30,250 nt of DNA from an uncultured Clostridia bacterium. GTDB taxonomy: Bacteria; Bacillota; Clostridia; Christensenellales; UBA1242. The notes beneath the pieces were generated by a model. That model saw nothing but the letters and a program-made list of their open reading frames with translations. It did no database searches and was not told where the DNA came from. A program made the position numbers and the translations under genes. The stretch covers positions 1-30,250 of the forward strand of contig CALWFX010000002.1 of assembly GCA_944377765.1 (NCBI GenBank), given 5' to 3'. Shown here piece by piece: positions 22,638-30,201 of the stretch (its first letter is position 1; every line of letters begins with the position of its first letter).

Positions 22638-23342
22638 TTACTTTTTAAAACTTGCAATTTCTTCTTCCGTCATTGGCTTTGTTTTGCCCCTGTAAAGATT
22701 TCCTAAATGCACACTTCCAATTCTTACTCGCTTTAAAAGCTTAATGCTTTTACCAATCGCATCAAACATATGCCTTACTTGGTGATTTTGTCCTTCTGTG
22801 ATAACAACTGAAACCTTTGTAAACTTGCCGTCAAAAGAAATAGGTTTCACTCTTGCCTCTGGCATACGCACACCATCCACAACAACACCTTTTCTTAAAA
22901 CAGCAAATTCACTTTCAACCATTTTACCTTCAACAGTAACAATATATTCTTTTTCAATTTCGAAACTTGGATGAATTACAGCATTGGCAAAATCTCCGTC
23001 ATTAGTTAATAAAATTAACCCTTCTGTGTCATAGTCAAGCCTGCCAATATTGAAAAGACGAACACTTTTGTCTTCAATTAAATCAAAAATAGTCTTTCTT
23101 CCTTTTTCATCACTTGCAGTGCAAGCATAACCTTTTGGCTTATTCATTTTAAGATAAACAAAAGAAGAAGGCAGTTTTAAAACTTCCCCCTTATACATAA
23201 CCACATCCTTCTTTTCGTCAATATCAGTTGCAAGATTTGTTACAACCTTGCCATTAACTTCAATCTCTCCATTTTTGATTAATTCTTCACTCTTTCTTCT
23301 TGACGCAATTCCGCAAGTGCTTAAAAACTTGTTTAATCTCAT
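22638..23342 (-). CDS. rluB: 23S rRNA pseudouridine synthase, RsuA/RluB family
   Basis: 234 aa from ATG 23342, chosen because AAAGGA lies 7 nt upstream and the family starts MRLNKFLSTCGIASRR; the in-frame ATG at 23381 lies inside the end of dacF. S4 RNA-binding domain (1-60), then the RsuA catalytic domain with GRLDYDTEGLILLTNDG (catalytic Asp about 103), KEYIVTVEG and the GQNHQVRHMFDAIG segment. Could be RluB or RsuA in detail; the Bacillus homologue at this sort of place is YtzG/RluB-like. Between dacF (22 nt) and the flavoprotein gene (56 nt). Confidence 0.92.
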   Translation of the reverse strand: MRLNKFLSTCGIASRRKSEELIKNGEIEVNGKVVTNLATDIDEKKDVVMYKGEVLKLPSSFVYLKMNKPKGYACTASDEKGRKTIFDLIEDKSVRLFNIGRLDYDTEGLILLTNDGDFANAVIHPSFEIEKEYIVTVEGKMVESEFAVLRKGVVVDGVRMPEARVKPISFDGKFTKVSVVITEGQNHQVRHMFDAIGKSIKLLKRVRIGSVHLGNLYRGKTKPMTEEEIASFKK

Positions 23343-23364
23343 TTGTTTTCCTTTTAAATAATCC

Positions 23365-24516
23365 TTACCATTTTCCAGCAAACTCTTTAAGGCGTTGCAA
23401 AATGGTTTTTGGCTTTATATCTTCTATTGTATATATTTTCTCTGAAAATAGCAAGTCATTATTTAAAAATACTTTAATTTCCCCAACTTCTTCTCCTTTC
23501 TTCAAAGGTGCTTGAAGGTAAGTTGGAAGATTATATTCAAATTTTAAAAGTTTTTCCTTTTCATAATTTGAAAGTGGATACAAAAACTTTTCCTTTGTTC
23601 CAATAAGTGCAGTTTTCTTCCTTCCATCTTCCACCTTAACATCCTTAGAATAATTATAAAGGCTTGTGACATCAACAAGTGAATATAAATTGCAACAAGT
23701 TTCAAGAAGAAGTTTACTTTCTTCAAACATTGGCCCACAATTTAAAACAACACAAACAAGACGCATGCCTTTTTTTTCAATCGCAGAAACCAAGCACCTT
23801 CCAGCATCATCAGTAAAACCAGTTTTAACACCAATGCAACCTTCCATGGTGTTAAGAAGTTTATTCTTATTTTTTAAATATCTGTTTTCCCCTTCGCCAT
23901 TAGTTATTTTTGTGTTTTTAGTGGAAACAATTTCCCTAAATGTGTCATTTTCAAGCGCATAAGAAGTGATGAGTGCAAGGTCGTAAGCAGTGGTGTAATG
24001 TCCATCAGCATCAAGCCCATGAGTGTTTGCAAAGTGAGTGTTTTTTGTTCCAATTTTCTTTGCAAGTTCATTCATAAGCGTAACAAATTCACTTGTTGAA
24101 CCTGCCACATGCTCAGCAATGGCAACCGAGGCATCATTTCCTGAAATTAACATCAAGGCATAAAGCAAATCTCTTGTGCTGTAAACATCGCCTTTTCTTA
24201 AATATAGGCTTGTCCCTTCAATGCCCACGGCCTTGAGCGAAATTTCAAATTTTTCATCTAGGTCATCACAATTTTCAATGGCTGTTATTGCTGTCATGAT
24301 TTTTGTTGTGCTTGCCATTGCAAGTTTTTTGTCTTTATTCTTTTCAAACAAAACTCTTTTTGTTGTTGTTTCCAAAACGCAACCACCAACCGCAGATGTG
24401 TAAAGTCCATTTTCCGCTTTAACAGTGAAAGGCAAAATAAGAGAAGAAAAGGCAGACAAAAGAATGCCTGCAAGCAGAAGAAAAACAACAACTGAAGTTA
24501 AAATTTTTTTACTCAT
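23365..24516 (-). CDS. dacF: D-alanyl-D-alanine carboxypeptidase (S11, DacF-like)
   Basis: Penicillin-binding-type DD-carboxypeptidase that trims stem-peptide D-Ala outside the membrane. 383 aa. Signal peptide at about 1-33, the Ser-Lys site STTK (S69/K72), SGN (125-127) and KTG (231-233), then the PBP5-like beta-sandwich domain (about 285-370) and a weak amphipathic end. All three motifs are intact. It overlaps gerW by 8 nt; the pairing with a spore protein gene suggests DacF (spore cortex/peptidoglycan) rather than a vegetative DacA, but this is inference. Confidence 0.92.
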   Translation of the reverse strand: MSKKILTSVVVFLLLAGILLSAFSSLILPFTVKAENGLYTSAVGGCVLETTTKRVLFEKNKDKKLAMASTTKIMTAITAIENCDDLDEKFEISLKAVGIEGTSLYLRKGDVYSTRDLLYALMLISGNDASVAIAEHVAGSTSEFVTLMNELAKKIGTKNTHFANTHGLDADGHYTTAYDLALITSYALENDTFREIVSTKNTKITNGEGENRYLKNKNKLLNTMEGCIGVKTGFTDDAGRCLVSAIEKKGMRLVCVVLNCGPMFEESKLLLETCCNLYSLVDVTSLYNYSKDVKVEDGRKKTALIGTKEKFLYPLSNYEKEKLLKFEYNLPTYLQAPLKKGEEVGEIKVFLNNDLLFSEKIYTIEDIKPKTILQRLKEFAGKW

Positions 24517-24916
24517 TATCTTCCCCTTTCATACATTTATCTTTTCTTTCCATTTCTGTCAAAAAAGCGTTAAACATATTTAAAACTGTTTGATACAAAC
24601 TCTTATTTTCCACATTAACAAAAGTAAATTCGCCGTCTTTTTCAATTAAAAATCCAACTGGAGTTACACTCATTCCACCACCACTGCCACCAGACATTGG
24701 ATAATGATTTGCAACACGCCTTGCAGATAAGTCCGCATACTCTCCACCACCAACAACATAGCCAATTGTTACTTTTGAAATTGGCAAAATAACTGTGCCA
24801 TCACTTGTTTCAATCTTTTCTCCAATGATGGTGCTACTGTCAACAATTGTTTTAATTTTGTCGAAAGCATTTGTTATAAGTTCACTGATACCACTTTTAT
24901 CATCATATTTTTTCAT
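24509..24916 (-). CDS. gerW: GerW/YtfJ family spore protein
   Basis: 135 aa, usual length. The family is made in the forespore and is needed for normal germination in Bacillus. Seen: TIVDSSTIIGEKIETSDGT (about 23-41), ILPISKVTIGYVVGGGEY (about 43-60) and the Gly-rich GGSGGGMSVTPVGFLI (about 78-93). No signal peptide. Strong ribosome site AAAGGGG. It follows a DUF2953 gene, the arrangement known as ytfI-ytfJ in Bacillus. Confidence 0.93.
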   Translation of the reverse strand: MKKYDDKSGISELITNAFDKIKTIVDSSTIIGEKIETSDGTVILPISKVTIGYVVGGGEYADLSARRVANHYPMSGGSGGGMSVTPVGFLIEKDGEFTFVNVENKSLYQTVLNMFNAFLTEMERKDKCMKGEDNE

Positions 24917-24927
24917 AATTACCCCTT

Positions 24928-24980
24928 TTGCATATTACACAACTTTTAGTGTAGTATATTGCATAACACACAATATATTG
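24928..24980 (-). promoter_or_regulatory. dyad region between the DUF2953 gene and gerW
   Basis: A TTACAC/GTGTAG dyad (stem from about 24934 to 24956, with one wobble pair in a longer arm) is followed by the palindrome CAATATATTG (24971-24980) and two GCATA(t/a)..ACACAA copies. No promoter could be assigned; it could be an operator or weak attenuator. Confidence 0.3.
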
Positions 24981-24981
24981 T

Positions 24982-25536
24982 TTAATTTTTGCTCTTAACT
25001 ATTATGCATGAATAAATAAAAGAATATACCAAATCAAAAAAAGAAATTGAAATTAACATATTAACTGCCATTTCAAAAATTTCACGATTGTATGAAACAG
25101 TGTCATAAACACAAAGTGAAGCAGTTGGCTTTTTGCTTTTCAAATTAACAAAAAAGAAATTTATAAGTTGGTTAATTGTTGCACATAGCAAACTTGACGA
25201 AAAGGCATCCCCTGTTCCTATATTGTAGTAAACAAAAAAATGTTTTACCCTTATTTTATCTTTTACTTGTTTTAAAAATTCTTCAATAACTTCAAACTTT
25301 TGACTTTTAAAATCAATCTCTTCTGTTTTTGTTTCAGTGTCATTTATAAGCACAATATATTTTCCATGAATTTCAAGAAAATAATATATTAATTTCTTTT
25401 TAAAAAGGAAAATACCAATAACTCCCCTGTTGATAAGTGGATTATAAGAAACTCTTACTTCCAAAAAAATTGGAAACACTAAAAGAAGAATTATAACCGC
25501 TGGAATGATAAGTAGTAGTGATGATTTTATATCCAT
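24982..25536 (-). CDS. ytfI: DUF2953 domain protein (YtfI-like)
   Basis: 184 aa. One N-terminal TM helix (about 7-26), a beta-rich middle (VRVSYNPLINRGVIGIFLFKK, key parts only), then a helical part with the family-like stretch YYNIGTGDAFSSSLLCATINQLI (key residues G-T-G-D-A near 113), and a second hydrophobic segment near the end. Together with gerW just downstream this matches the ytfIJ pair. No clear Shine-Dalgarno precedes ATG 25536, so the start is the weakest point. The symbol is by synteny; function unknown. Confidence 0.82.
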   Translation of the reverse strand: MDIKSSLLLIIPAVIILLLVFPIFLEVRVSYNPLINRGVIGIFLFKKKLIYYFLEIHGKYIVLINDTETKTEEIDFKSQKFEVIEEFLKQVKDKIRVKHFFVYYNIGTGDAFSSSLLCATINQLINFFFVNLKSKKPTASLCVYDTVSYNREIFEMAVNMLISISFFDLVYSFIYSCIIVKSKN

Positions 25537-25636
25537 TTAATTAATTTGTTCATTAAAAGAATAAAAATACAAATCAAATAAATTTAATTTTAAAAATAAA
25601 GTGTTGAAATTATTATGAAAAAAATTTTTAATGAGT

Positions 25637-25642
25637 TATAAT
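25637..25642 (+). promoter_or_regulatory. -10 box candidate for the DUF1846 gene
   Basis: TATAAT at 25637-25642, followed by AAGGAG and ATG 25666. Only a weak -35 (TATGAA, 25614-25619, 17 nt upstream) is present. Confidence 0.4.
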
Positions 25643-25665
25643 AAGTCTGTTAAGGAGATTTTGAT

Positions 25666-27183
25666 ATGAAAACCAAGAAAGAAACATCAAAAAACGAAAA
25701 TAAAAAAGTATGTTTTGACAATGAACTTTATTTAAAACTTCAAAGCGAAAATATCAGCAAAAGAATTAAAAAATTCAACAACAAACTTTATCTTGAATTT
25801 GGTGGAAAAATTTTTGATGACTTGCACGCAGCAAGAGTTTTACCGGGCTTTGACCCAAACATTAAAATTAAATTACTTCAAAAAATGAAGAAAATAACAG
25901 AAATTATTTTCTGTATAAGTGCAAACGACATTGAAAAAAACAAAATAAGAGCCGACCTTGGACTTAATTATGCAGATGAAGTTTTACGCCTTGTTGACAA
26001 CCTTCGTGCTCTTGACCTTACAGTGTCTTCTTTTGTTATAACCCTATATAAAGGTCAGTCAAGTGCACAAAAATTTGCACAAAAACTTGAACAGCGTGGC
26101 GAAAAAGTGTATTTTCACAATTACACAAAAGGCTATCCAAATAATGTGGAAACAATTGTATCTGACGCAGGATATGGTGCAAATCCTTACATAGAAACAT
26201 CTCGCCCACTTGTTGTTGTGACTGCACCAGGTCCATCCAGCGGAAAACTTGCAACTTGCTTATCTCAACTATATCACGAATATAAACGCGGTAAAAAGGC
26301 TGGCTATGCTAAATTTGAAACTTTCCCTGTTTGGAATTTACCACTTAAACACCCAGTTAACATTGCCTATGAAGCAGCAACCGCCGACCTTAATGATGTT
26401 AATCAAATTGACCCTTTCCATTTTAATGCCTATGGAAAACTTGCCATTAACTATAATCGCGATATTGCTGTTTTTCCAATCTTACAGAATATTTTACATA
26501 AAATCACTGGAAAAGATATCTATAAATCTCCAACCGACATGGGTGTCAACATGATTAAAGATGCAATAATTGACGATAAACTTGCAGTGCTCTCTGCAAA
26601 AAAGGAAATTTTGAGAAGATATTATAGGGCTGAATGTGATTACAAAAAAGGGCAAATAACCTTTGACAACTTGGAAAGAAACAAATCTCTTGTAAGTGAA
26701 GTTGATGTTACAGATGACTTTTTAAAAGTTATTGATGTTTCAAGAAATGTTGCAAAGCAATCAAACTATCCAACTGTTGCCTTGGAACTTCCAAATGGAC
26801 AAATTGTTACAGGTAAATCTAAAAAAATTATAACTGCAAGTGGTGCAGTTGTTCTTAATGCTTTAAGAGAACTTGCTGGACTTGGAGATGACTTTGATGT
26901 TATAACAGACGATATTTTGTTGCCAATAGTTGAATATAGAACAAAAATTTTAAAATCTCATAACACCCTTTTAACAATTGATGATATTTTGGTGGCACTT
27001 TCAATCTGCTCTGCCAAAAATGAAAAAGCAAAAAAGACCATTGAACAACTTGTTAACTTAAAAGGTTGTGAAGCACACAGCACATATATTTTACCAAGCA
27101 GTGAAGAAAATACTCTTAAAAAATTAGGTATCAATATAACCTGCGACCCAGTGTTTTTAAACGCTAACCTTTTTGAAGATTAA
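25666..27183 (+). CDS. DUF1846 family protein
   Basis: 505 aa, full length for this soluble family found in many Firmicutes. Recognised by LEFGGKIFDDLHAARVLPGF (about 43-62), CISANDIEKNKIRADLGL (about 85-102), the conserved VTAPGPSSGKLATCLSQLYH (about 184-203) with a P-loop-like PGPSSGK, and GYAKFETFPVWNLPLKHPVN (about 211-230). Structures are known for the family but the reaction is not established; a nucleotide- or metal-dependent enzyme is plausible. SD AAGGAG. Followed by the GNAT gene, which has its own promoter. Confidence 0.93.
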   Translation: MKTKKETSKNENKKVCFDNELYLKLQSENISKRIKKFNNKLYLEFGGKIFDDLHAARVLPGFDPNIKIKLLQKMKKITEIIFCISANDIEKNKIRADLGLNYADEVLRLVDNLRALDLTVSSFVITLYKGQSSAQKFAQKLEQRGEKVYFHNYTKGYPNNVETIVSDAGYGANPYIETSRPLVVVTAPGPSSGKLATCLSQLYHEYKRGKKAGYAKFETFPVWNLPLKHPVNIAYEAATADLNDVNQIDPFHFNAYGKLAINYNRDIAVFPILQNILHKITGKDIYKSPTDMGVNMIKDAIIDDKLAVLSAKKEILRRYYRAECDYKKGQITFDNLERNKSLVSEVDVTDDFLKVIDVSRNVAKQSNYPTVALELPNGQIVTGKSKKIITASGAVVLNALRELAGLGDDFDVITDDILLPIVEYRTKILKSHNTLLTIDDILVALSICSAKNEKAKKTIEQLVNLKGCEAHSTYILPSSEENTLKKLGINITCDPVFLNANLFED

Positions 27184-27187
27184 CACA

Positions 27188-27216
27188 TTGACAACAAATA
27201 AAATTTGTGATATAAA
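27188..27216 (+). promoter_or_regulatory. sigma-A promoter giving a likely leaderless mRNA (GNAT gene)
   Basis: Consensus TTGACA (27188-27193), 17 nt, TATAAA (27211-27216), extended TGA. The -10 ends 6 nt before ATG 27223; no Shine-Dalgarno. Confidence 0.8.
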
Positions 27217-27222
27217 TACTTT

Positions 27223-27738
27223 ATGGAAAAATATATCTTAAAAAACAACAGATTGGTTAATATAAGTTTTCTTGAAACGAGAAATAAATTTATGTTCTGT
27301 GCTTCAAATCATAAAAATGAAATCGTTGGAAAATGTGTTTTTAGCATCGAAACCTGTGAATTAAAAATGTTAAATACAAAAACTTTAATAAAATGTAAAA
27401 ATATACTTGATGGAAGCATAAGTTGCATTCATCCAAATGAAGAACAATTAAAAAAATTTAGCATCGTAAAACAACCTCAAAACATTTGCTTTATAAATGA
27501 AATTGAAATAACCGATAAAGATTTTTTCAAAAAAGGCTTAGGGACACTTTTGATGAAAAAAACAGAAGAATTTGCTAATTCTTTAAATTGCTCAAAGATT
27601 TTTGGTTGGTTTTATCCAAATGGAGAATTTTGGTATGGGGCAAAAGAATTTTATGCTAAAAATGGCTTTAAATTTATTAACAATAATAATCAAATTTTTA
27701 TATCAAAAGAAATAGAAGCCAGTCGAGAAAAAAATTAG
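27223..27738 (+). CDS. GNAT family N-acetyltransferase
   Basis: 171 aa. Acetyl-CoA transferase fold. Motif A is the glycine loop KKGLGTLLMKKTEEFA (about 105-120), preceded by a beta strand INEIEITD; motif B is ALAKFY-like AKEFYAKNGFKFI (about 146-158). Substrate cannot be predicted. Cysteine-rich in its first half (several Cys at about 26-85). The ATG follows its promoter directly, so the transcript is probably leaderless. Converges on murI across a shared terminator. Confidence 0.8.
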   Translation: MEKYILKNNRLVNISFLETRNKFMFCASNHKNEIVGKCVFSIETCELKMLNTKTLIKCKNILDGSISCIHPNEEQLKKFSIVKQPQNICFINEIEITDKDFFKKGLGTLLMKKTEEFANSLNCSKIFGWFYPNGEFWYGAKEFYAKNGFKFINNNNQIFISKEIEASREKN

Positions 27739-27758
27739 GATTTCATATTAGAAATCCT
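27737..27758. terminator. bidirectional terminator between the GNAT gene and murI
   Basis: 8-bp stem AGGATTTC / GAAATCCT, 6-nt loop; T run on the plus exit (27757-27763) and on the minus exit (A run at 27728-27734). Confidence 0.85.
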
Positions 27759-27761
27759 TTT

Positions 27762-28481
27762 TTAATTTAACATATAATACCACCAAAATTTACCAAGTAG
27801 TTCAGTTTGCTCACAATATATTTGCACTTGACTTTCAATTTTATCCTTGCTATCAATAAAACTTAAAAGTCTTCTGGCAACACCATTTGCACTATCATAA
27901 ATTTTTACGTCAACAAAATTCTTTTTTAATAAATTTTTAATAGCCAAATAATGCGTGCATCCAAGGACTATTGCTTTAAAATCTCCTTTAATGTTATTTA
28001 CAACATAATCTTCCAAAACTTCAATATTATCTAAATTTCTATCTATCATTGGTGCTAAATCATTTAAAACCAAATATTTAATGCCACTATCCGCATATTT
28101 TTTTATCAATTTATTATTTTCTATTGTAGCCTTTGTTGCAAGCACTAAAATATCTTTTGTTTCATTTTCAATAAGAGCAGGCTTAATTGCAGGCACTGTG
28201 CCAATAAAAGTTATATTTGGAAACATTTGTCGCACTTGGTCTAGTATAGTTGCAGTCAATGTGTTGCAAGCAAGAACAACAATATCATACTTAAAAAACA
28301 AATAAATTTTTTTTAAGTTGTTTATAGTAATCTTCAAAAGTTCCTTTTTGCTTTTAACACCATAAGGAATGTTAATTGTGTCGCAAAATAAAAGGTAATT
28401 ACAATAAGGACAAACTTTAACACACTCCTTCAAAATATTAACACCACCCGAACCACTATCAATCAACAACACTCTTTTCAT
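27762..28481 (-). CDS. murI: glutamate racemase
   Basis: Converts L- to D-glutamate for peptidoglycan. 239 aa from ATG 28481, where the family start (KRVLLIDSGSGGVNIL) begins; the frame is open upstream to a TTG at 28544, but the extra residues are not family-like. Catalytic Cys pair in ACNTLTA (about 73-79) and LGCTHY (about 178-183); IPYG (about 39-42) and the dimer segment are kept. The usual DSGVGGL reads DSGSGGV. No Shine-Dalgarno precedes the ATG; a TATATA lies 6 nt upstream but without a -35, so leaderless start is only possible. Follows gpr after 68 nt. Confidence 0.9.
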   Translation of the reverse strand: MKRVLLIDSGSGGVNILKECVKVCPYCNYLLFCDTINIPYGVKSKKELLKITINNLKKIYLFFKYDIVVLACNTLTATILDQVRQMFPNITFIGTVPAIKPALIENETKDILVLATKATIENNKLIKKYADSGIKYLVLNDLAPMIDRNLDNIEVLEDYVVNNIKGDFKAIVLGCTHYLAIKNLLKKNFVDVKIYDSANGVARRLLSFIDSKDKIESQVQIYCEQTELLGKFWWYYMLN

Positions 28482-28549
28482 AGTGAATATATATGAAAGA
28501 AAATTAATTTTATTTCTAAAAAATAAGTAAAAATTTTTAACCAATTATA

Positions 28550-29311
28550 CTATTTCAACAATTCATTAACGCAATCAGCAACAAGCGAAGAAAGGTAATC
28601 AACTTTTTCGCCAACATCCTTTTCAGATAGTATTAATTCTTTGGAATAATTTTTTGATATATCCCCTGCCGAAATCATAAATGGAACTCCAATTGATATG
28701 CAAGGAACACTTAATGTTTCTTTGTTGATCGCCATGCCAAATTTGTTTAATGCGCTACCCGGAGTTAATCCTGCGTCATTAAACTGAACAGAAGTGCCCA
28801 ATCTTTGAATATTGGAAGTGGCAAGAGCATCAAACAAAACAACTGCCGAGATATCAAACGCTTCAACAAGCAGTCTTATAATTTCATATGCATTGATGCC
28901 AGTGTTTGAAAAGGTGTTAGGTGCAATTTTAAAAAGTCTGTTATCCTCAGAAAAAGGCATGATGTCAATTTTGTTTATAACTTCTGTGCCAAAACTGTCG
29001 CAAATGATACTTGGATTTCCAATTCCAACAAACAACAACCTTTCACTCAACTTAACCTTGTTTTCTTTAAATAAAATTTTCAGTCTGCTTTTTATCTCAT
29101 TTTTAAGAATTTTATAATGCTCATCTGGAAGCCCTAAAAAAAGTGGTGCATTTAAAATGTAATAATGCCCCTTATCAAAACCATACTTCTTCGCCTTGCC
29201 ATCAGAATCAATAAACAATTTTGAACAAGTGATATCATATTTGCCAATATCCACTGTTTCATAGCCACAACTTGCCAAATCTTTGCCACATTCATCCACT
29301 AAATCTATCAT
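28550..29311 (-). CDS. gpr: GPR-family germination protease (short form)
   Basis: Protease that degrades the DNA-protecting small acid-soluble spore proteins on germination. 253 aa, against about 320-370 in Bacillus and Clostridium. Family blocks: VGIGNPSIICDSFGTEV (about 95-111, catalytic-type D105), VVLFDALAT with D161, SVQFNDAGLTPGSALNKF (about 174-191) and the C-terminal helix. The protein starts MIDLVDE, just where the mature Bacillus enzyme starts after propeptide removal, and a middle-to-late insert is missing. ATG 29311 has no ribosome site. Divergent from rpsT, as in many Firmicutes, which supports the call. Confidence 0.88.
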   Translation of the reverse strand: MIDLVDECGKDLASCGYETVDIGKYDITCSKLFIDSDGKAKKYGFDKGHYYILNAPLFLGLPDEHYKILKNEIKSRLKILFKENKVKLSERLLFVGIGNPSIICDSFGTEVINKIDIMPFSEDNRLFKIAPNTFSNTGINAYEIIRLLVEAFDISAVVLFDALATSNIQRLGTSVQFNDAGLTPGSALNKFGMAINKETLSVPCISIGVPFMISAGDISKNYSKELILSEKDVGEKVDYLSSLVADCVNELLK

Positions 29312-29347
29312 AAATAAAATATTGACAGAAAAATTATAAAAAATAAG

Positions 29348-29376
29348 TTGATTTTTTATTTTTTATATGCTATAAT
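29348..29376 (+). promoter_or_regulatory. sigma-A promoter of rpsT
   Basis: TTGATT (29348-29353), 17 nt, TATAAT (29371-29376), TGC extended -10; start expected near 29383, 23 nt before the ATG. Confidence 0.85.
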
Positions 29377-29405
29377 CTATATTGAAATTTTTTAAGGAGA
29401 AAGAC

Positions 29406-29675
29406 ATGGCAAACATTAAATCAGCAAAGAAAAGAGTTTTAATTGAAAAAGAAAGAAGAGTTGTAAATAATTCTGTTAAATCAGAAATTAAAACATACAT
29501 CAAAAAATTTAAAGATGCTCTTGCAACTGATGTTGAAAGTGCAACAGAAATCTATAAAACACTCACTTCTAAACTTGATAGTGCAGCAAGAGAAAATGTT
29601 ATTCATGCAAATTCTGCTGCTAGCAAAAAAGCACACTTTGCAAAATTGTTAGATAACGCAAAGAAATCAAAGTAA
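29406..29675 (+). CDS. rpsT: 30S ribosomal protein S20
   Basis: 89 aa basic helical protein of the small subunit. ATG 29406 is chosen over the in-frame ATG 29382 because AAGGAG sits 6 nt upstream and the family starts MANIKSAKKRV. Conserved blocks: SAKKRVLIEKERR (6-18), KSEIKTYIKKF, and the end IHANSAASKKAHFAKLL. Own strong promoter and terminator; divergent from gpr, a common gene order. Confidence 0.97.
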   Translation: MANIKSAKKRVLIEKERRVVNNSVKSEIKTYIKKFKDALATDVESATEIYKTLTSKLDSAARENVIHANSAASKKAHFAKLLDNAKKSK

Positions 29676-29692
29676 TATTAAGTTAAGAAAGT

Positions 29693-29718
29693 AAGCATAC
29701 CCAATGGGTATGTTTTTA
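29693..29718 (+). terminator. intrinsic terminator of rpsT
   Basis: CATACCC (29696-29702) / GGGTATG (29706-29712), with extra A-T and G-U pairs outside, then TTTTTATT. Confidence 0.85.
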
Positions 29719-29803
29719 TTGCTATCAAATTTTATATCCACAATATCAGTATTTTTGAATAATAAAAAAATATCAACTATTTTGAAAAAAGTTGTTAAAA
29801 TAC

Positions 29804-29832
29804 TTGATTTTTTATAAAAAATTTGATATATT
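29804..29832 (+). promoter_or_regulatory. sigma-A promoter of tRNA-Gly
   Basis: TTGATT (29804-29809), 17 nt, TATATT (29827-29832), TGA extended -10, about 46 nt of leader before the tRNA. Confidence 0.7.
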
Positions 29833-29884
29833 AATAGAGCAGTTAACAAAAATGTTGTTTTAATCATATAAAACAATAGGCTCT

Positions 29885-29959
29885 GCGGAAGTGGCTCAGT
29901 GGTAGAGCGTTGCCTTGCCAAGGCAAATGTCGCGAGTTCGAATCTCGTCTTCCGCTCCA
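29885..29959 (+). tRNA. tRNA-Gly (anticodon GCC), CCA encoded
   Basis: Acceptor stem GCGGAAG / CTTCCGC perfectly paired, D arm with GGTAGAG, anticodon GCC in loop CTTGCCAAG, T loop GTTCGAATC, discriminator T then CCA. U73 fits glycine identity. No intron; CCA is in the genome. Confidence 0.97.
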
Positions 29960-30126
29960 AGAAGCGAAAGCAACCTAAAAACCTTGGTCCCTAATATTTA
30001 GGAGTTGGTTATCGAATATGATAAAGAGGAAACTCTTAAAAAATTATATTTTGGCGGAGTTGTTTACAATTAAATAAACACTTCGTCATTTTTATTTAAA
30101 AAATCATATTTGATAAATAAAATCAT
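29960..30126 (+). other. 167-nt tRNA spacer with three successive small hairpins
   Basis: No ORF of note. Hairpins: CCTAA-TAT-TTAGG (29990-30002), flanked by AACC/GGTT (29980-29983 / 30007-30010); TTATC-GAATAT-GATAA (30009-30024); AAGAG-GAAA-CTCTT (30024-30037, GNRA loop). Then TGTTTA/TAAACA (30061-30080) with a T-rich exit, possibly a terminator for tRNA-Gly. Real function unknown. Confidence 0.4.
30055..30096 (+). terminator. possible terminator after tRNA-Gly
   Basis: Stem TGTTTA (30061-30066) / TAAACA (30075-30080) with an imperfect extension (GAG / CTTC), followed by CATTTTTATTT. AT-rich and weak. Confidence 0.35.
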
Positions 30127-30201
30127 GGTACCATCGCCAAGTGGTAAGGCAAAGGTCTGCAACACCTTTATTCCCCGGTTCAAATCCGGGTGGTACCTCC
30201 A
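30127..30201 (+). tRNA. tRNA-Cys (anticodon GCA), CCA encoded
   Basis: Acceptor stem GGTACCA / TGGTACC, anticodon arm AAGGT / ACCTT with loop CTGCAAC (anticodon GCA), T arm CCCGG / CCGGG with GTTCAAATC, U73 (the cysteine discriminator) then CCA. Confidence 0.97.

Noticed and set aside
18860..25591. Shared 17-mer TCAAATAAATTTAATTT at about 18860 and 25574
   Set aside because: Almost all A/T; a rough estimate gives about one such match by chance in 30 kb of this base composition, and the contexts differ.
29322..29327. TTGACA upstream of rpsT as its -35
   Set aside because: It is 43 nt from the TATAAT box; the TTGATT at 29348 has the correct 17-nt spacing.
29667..29960. Minus-strand 97-aa ORF starting MERKTRFELATFALARQ
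   Set aside because: Its N-terminal part is the antisense of tRNA-Gly, a well-known source of false ORFs; the rest overlaps the tRNA promoter and rpsT terminator.
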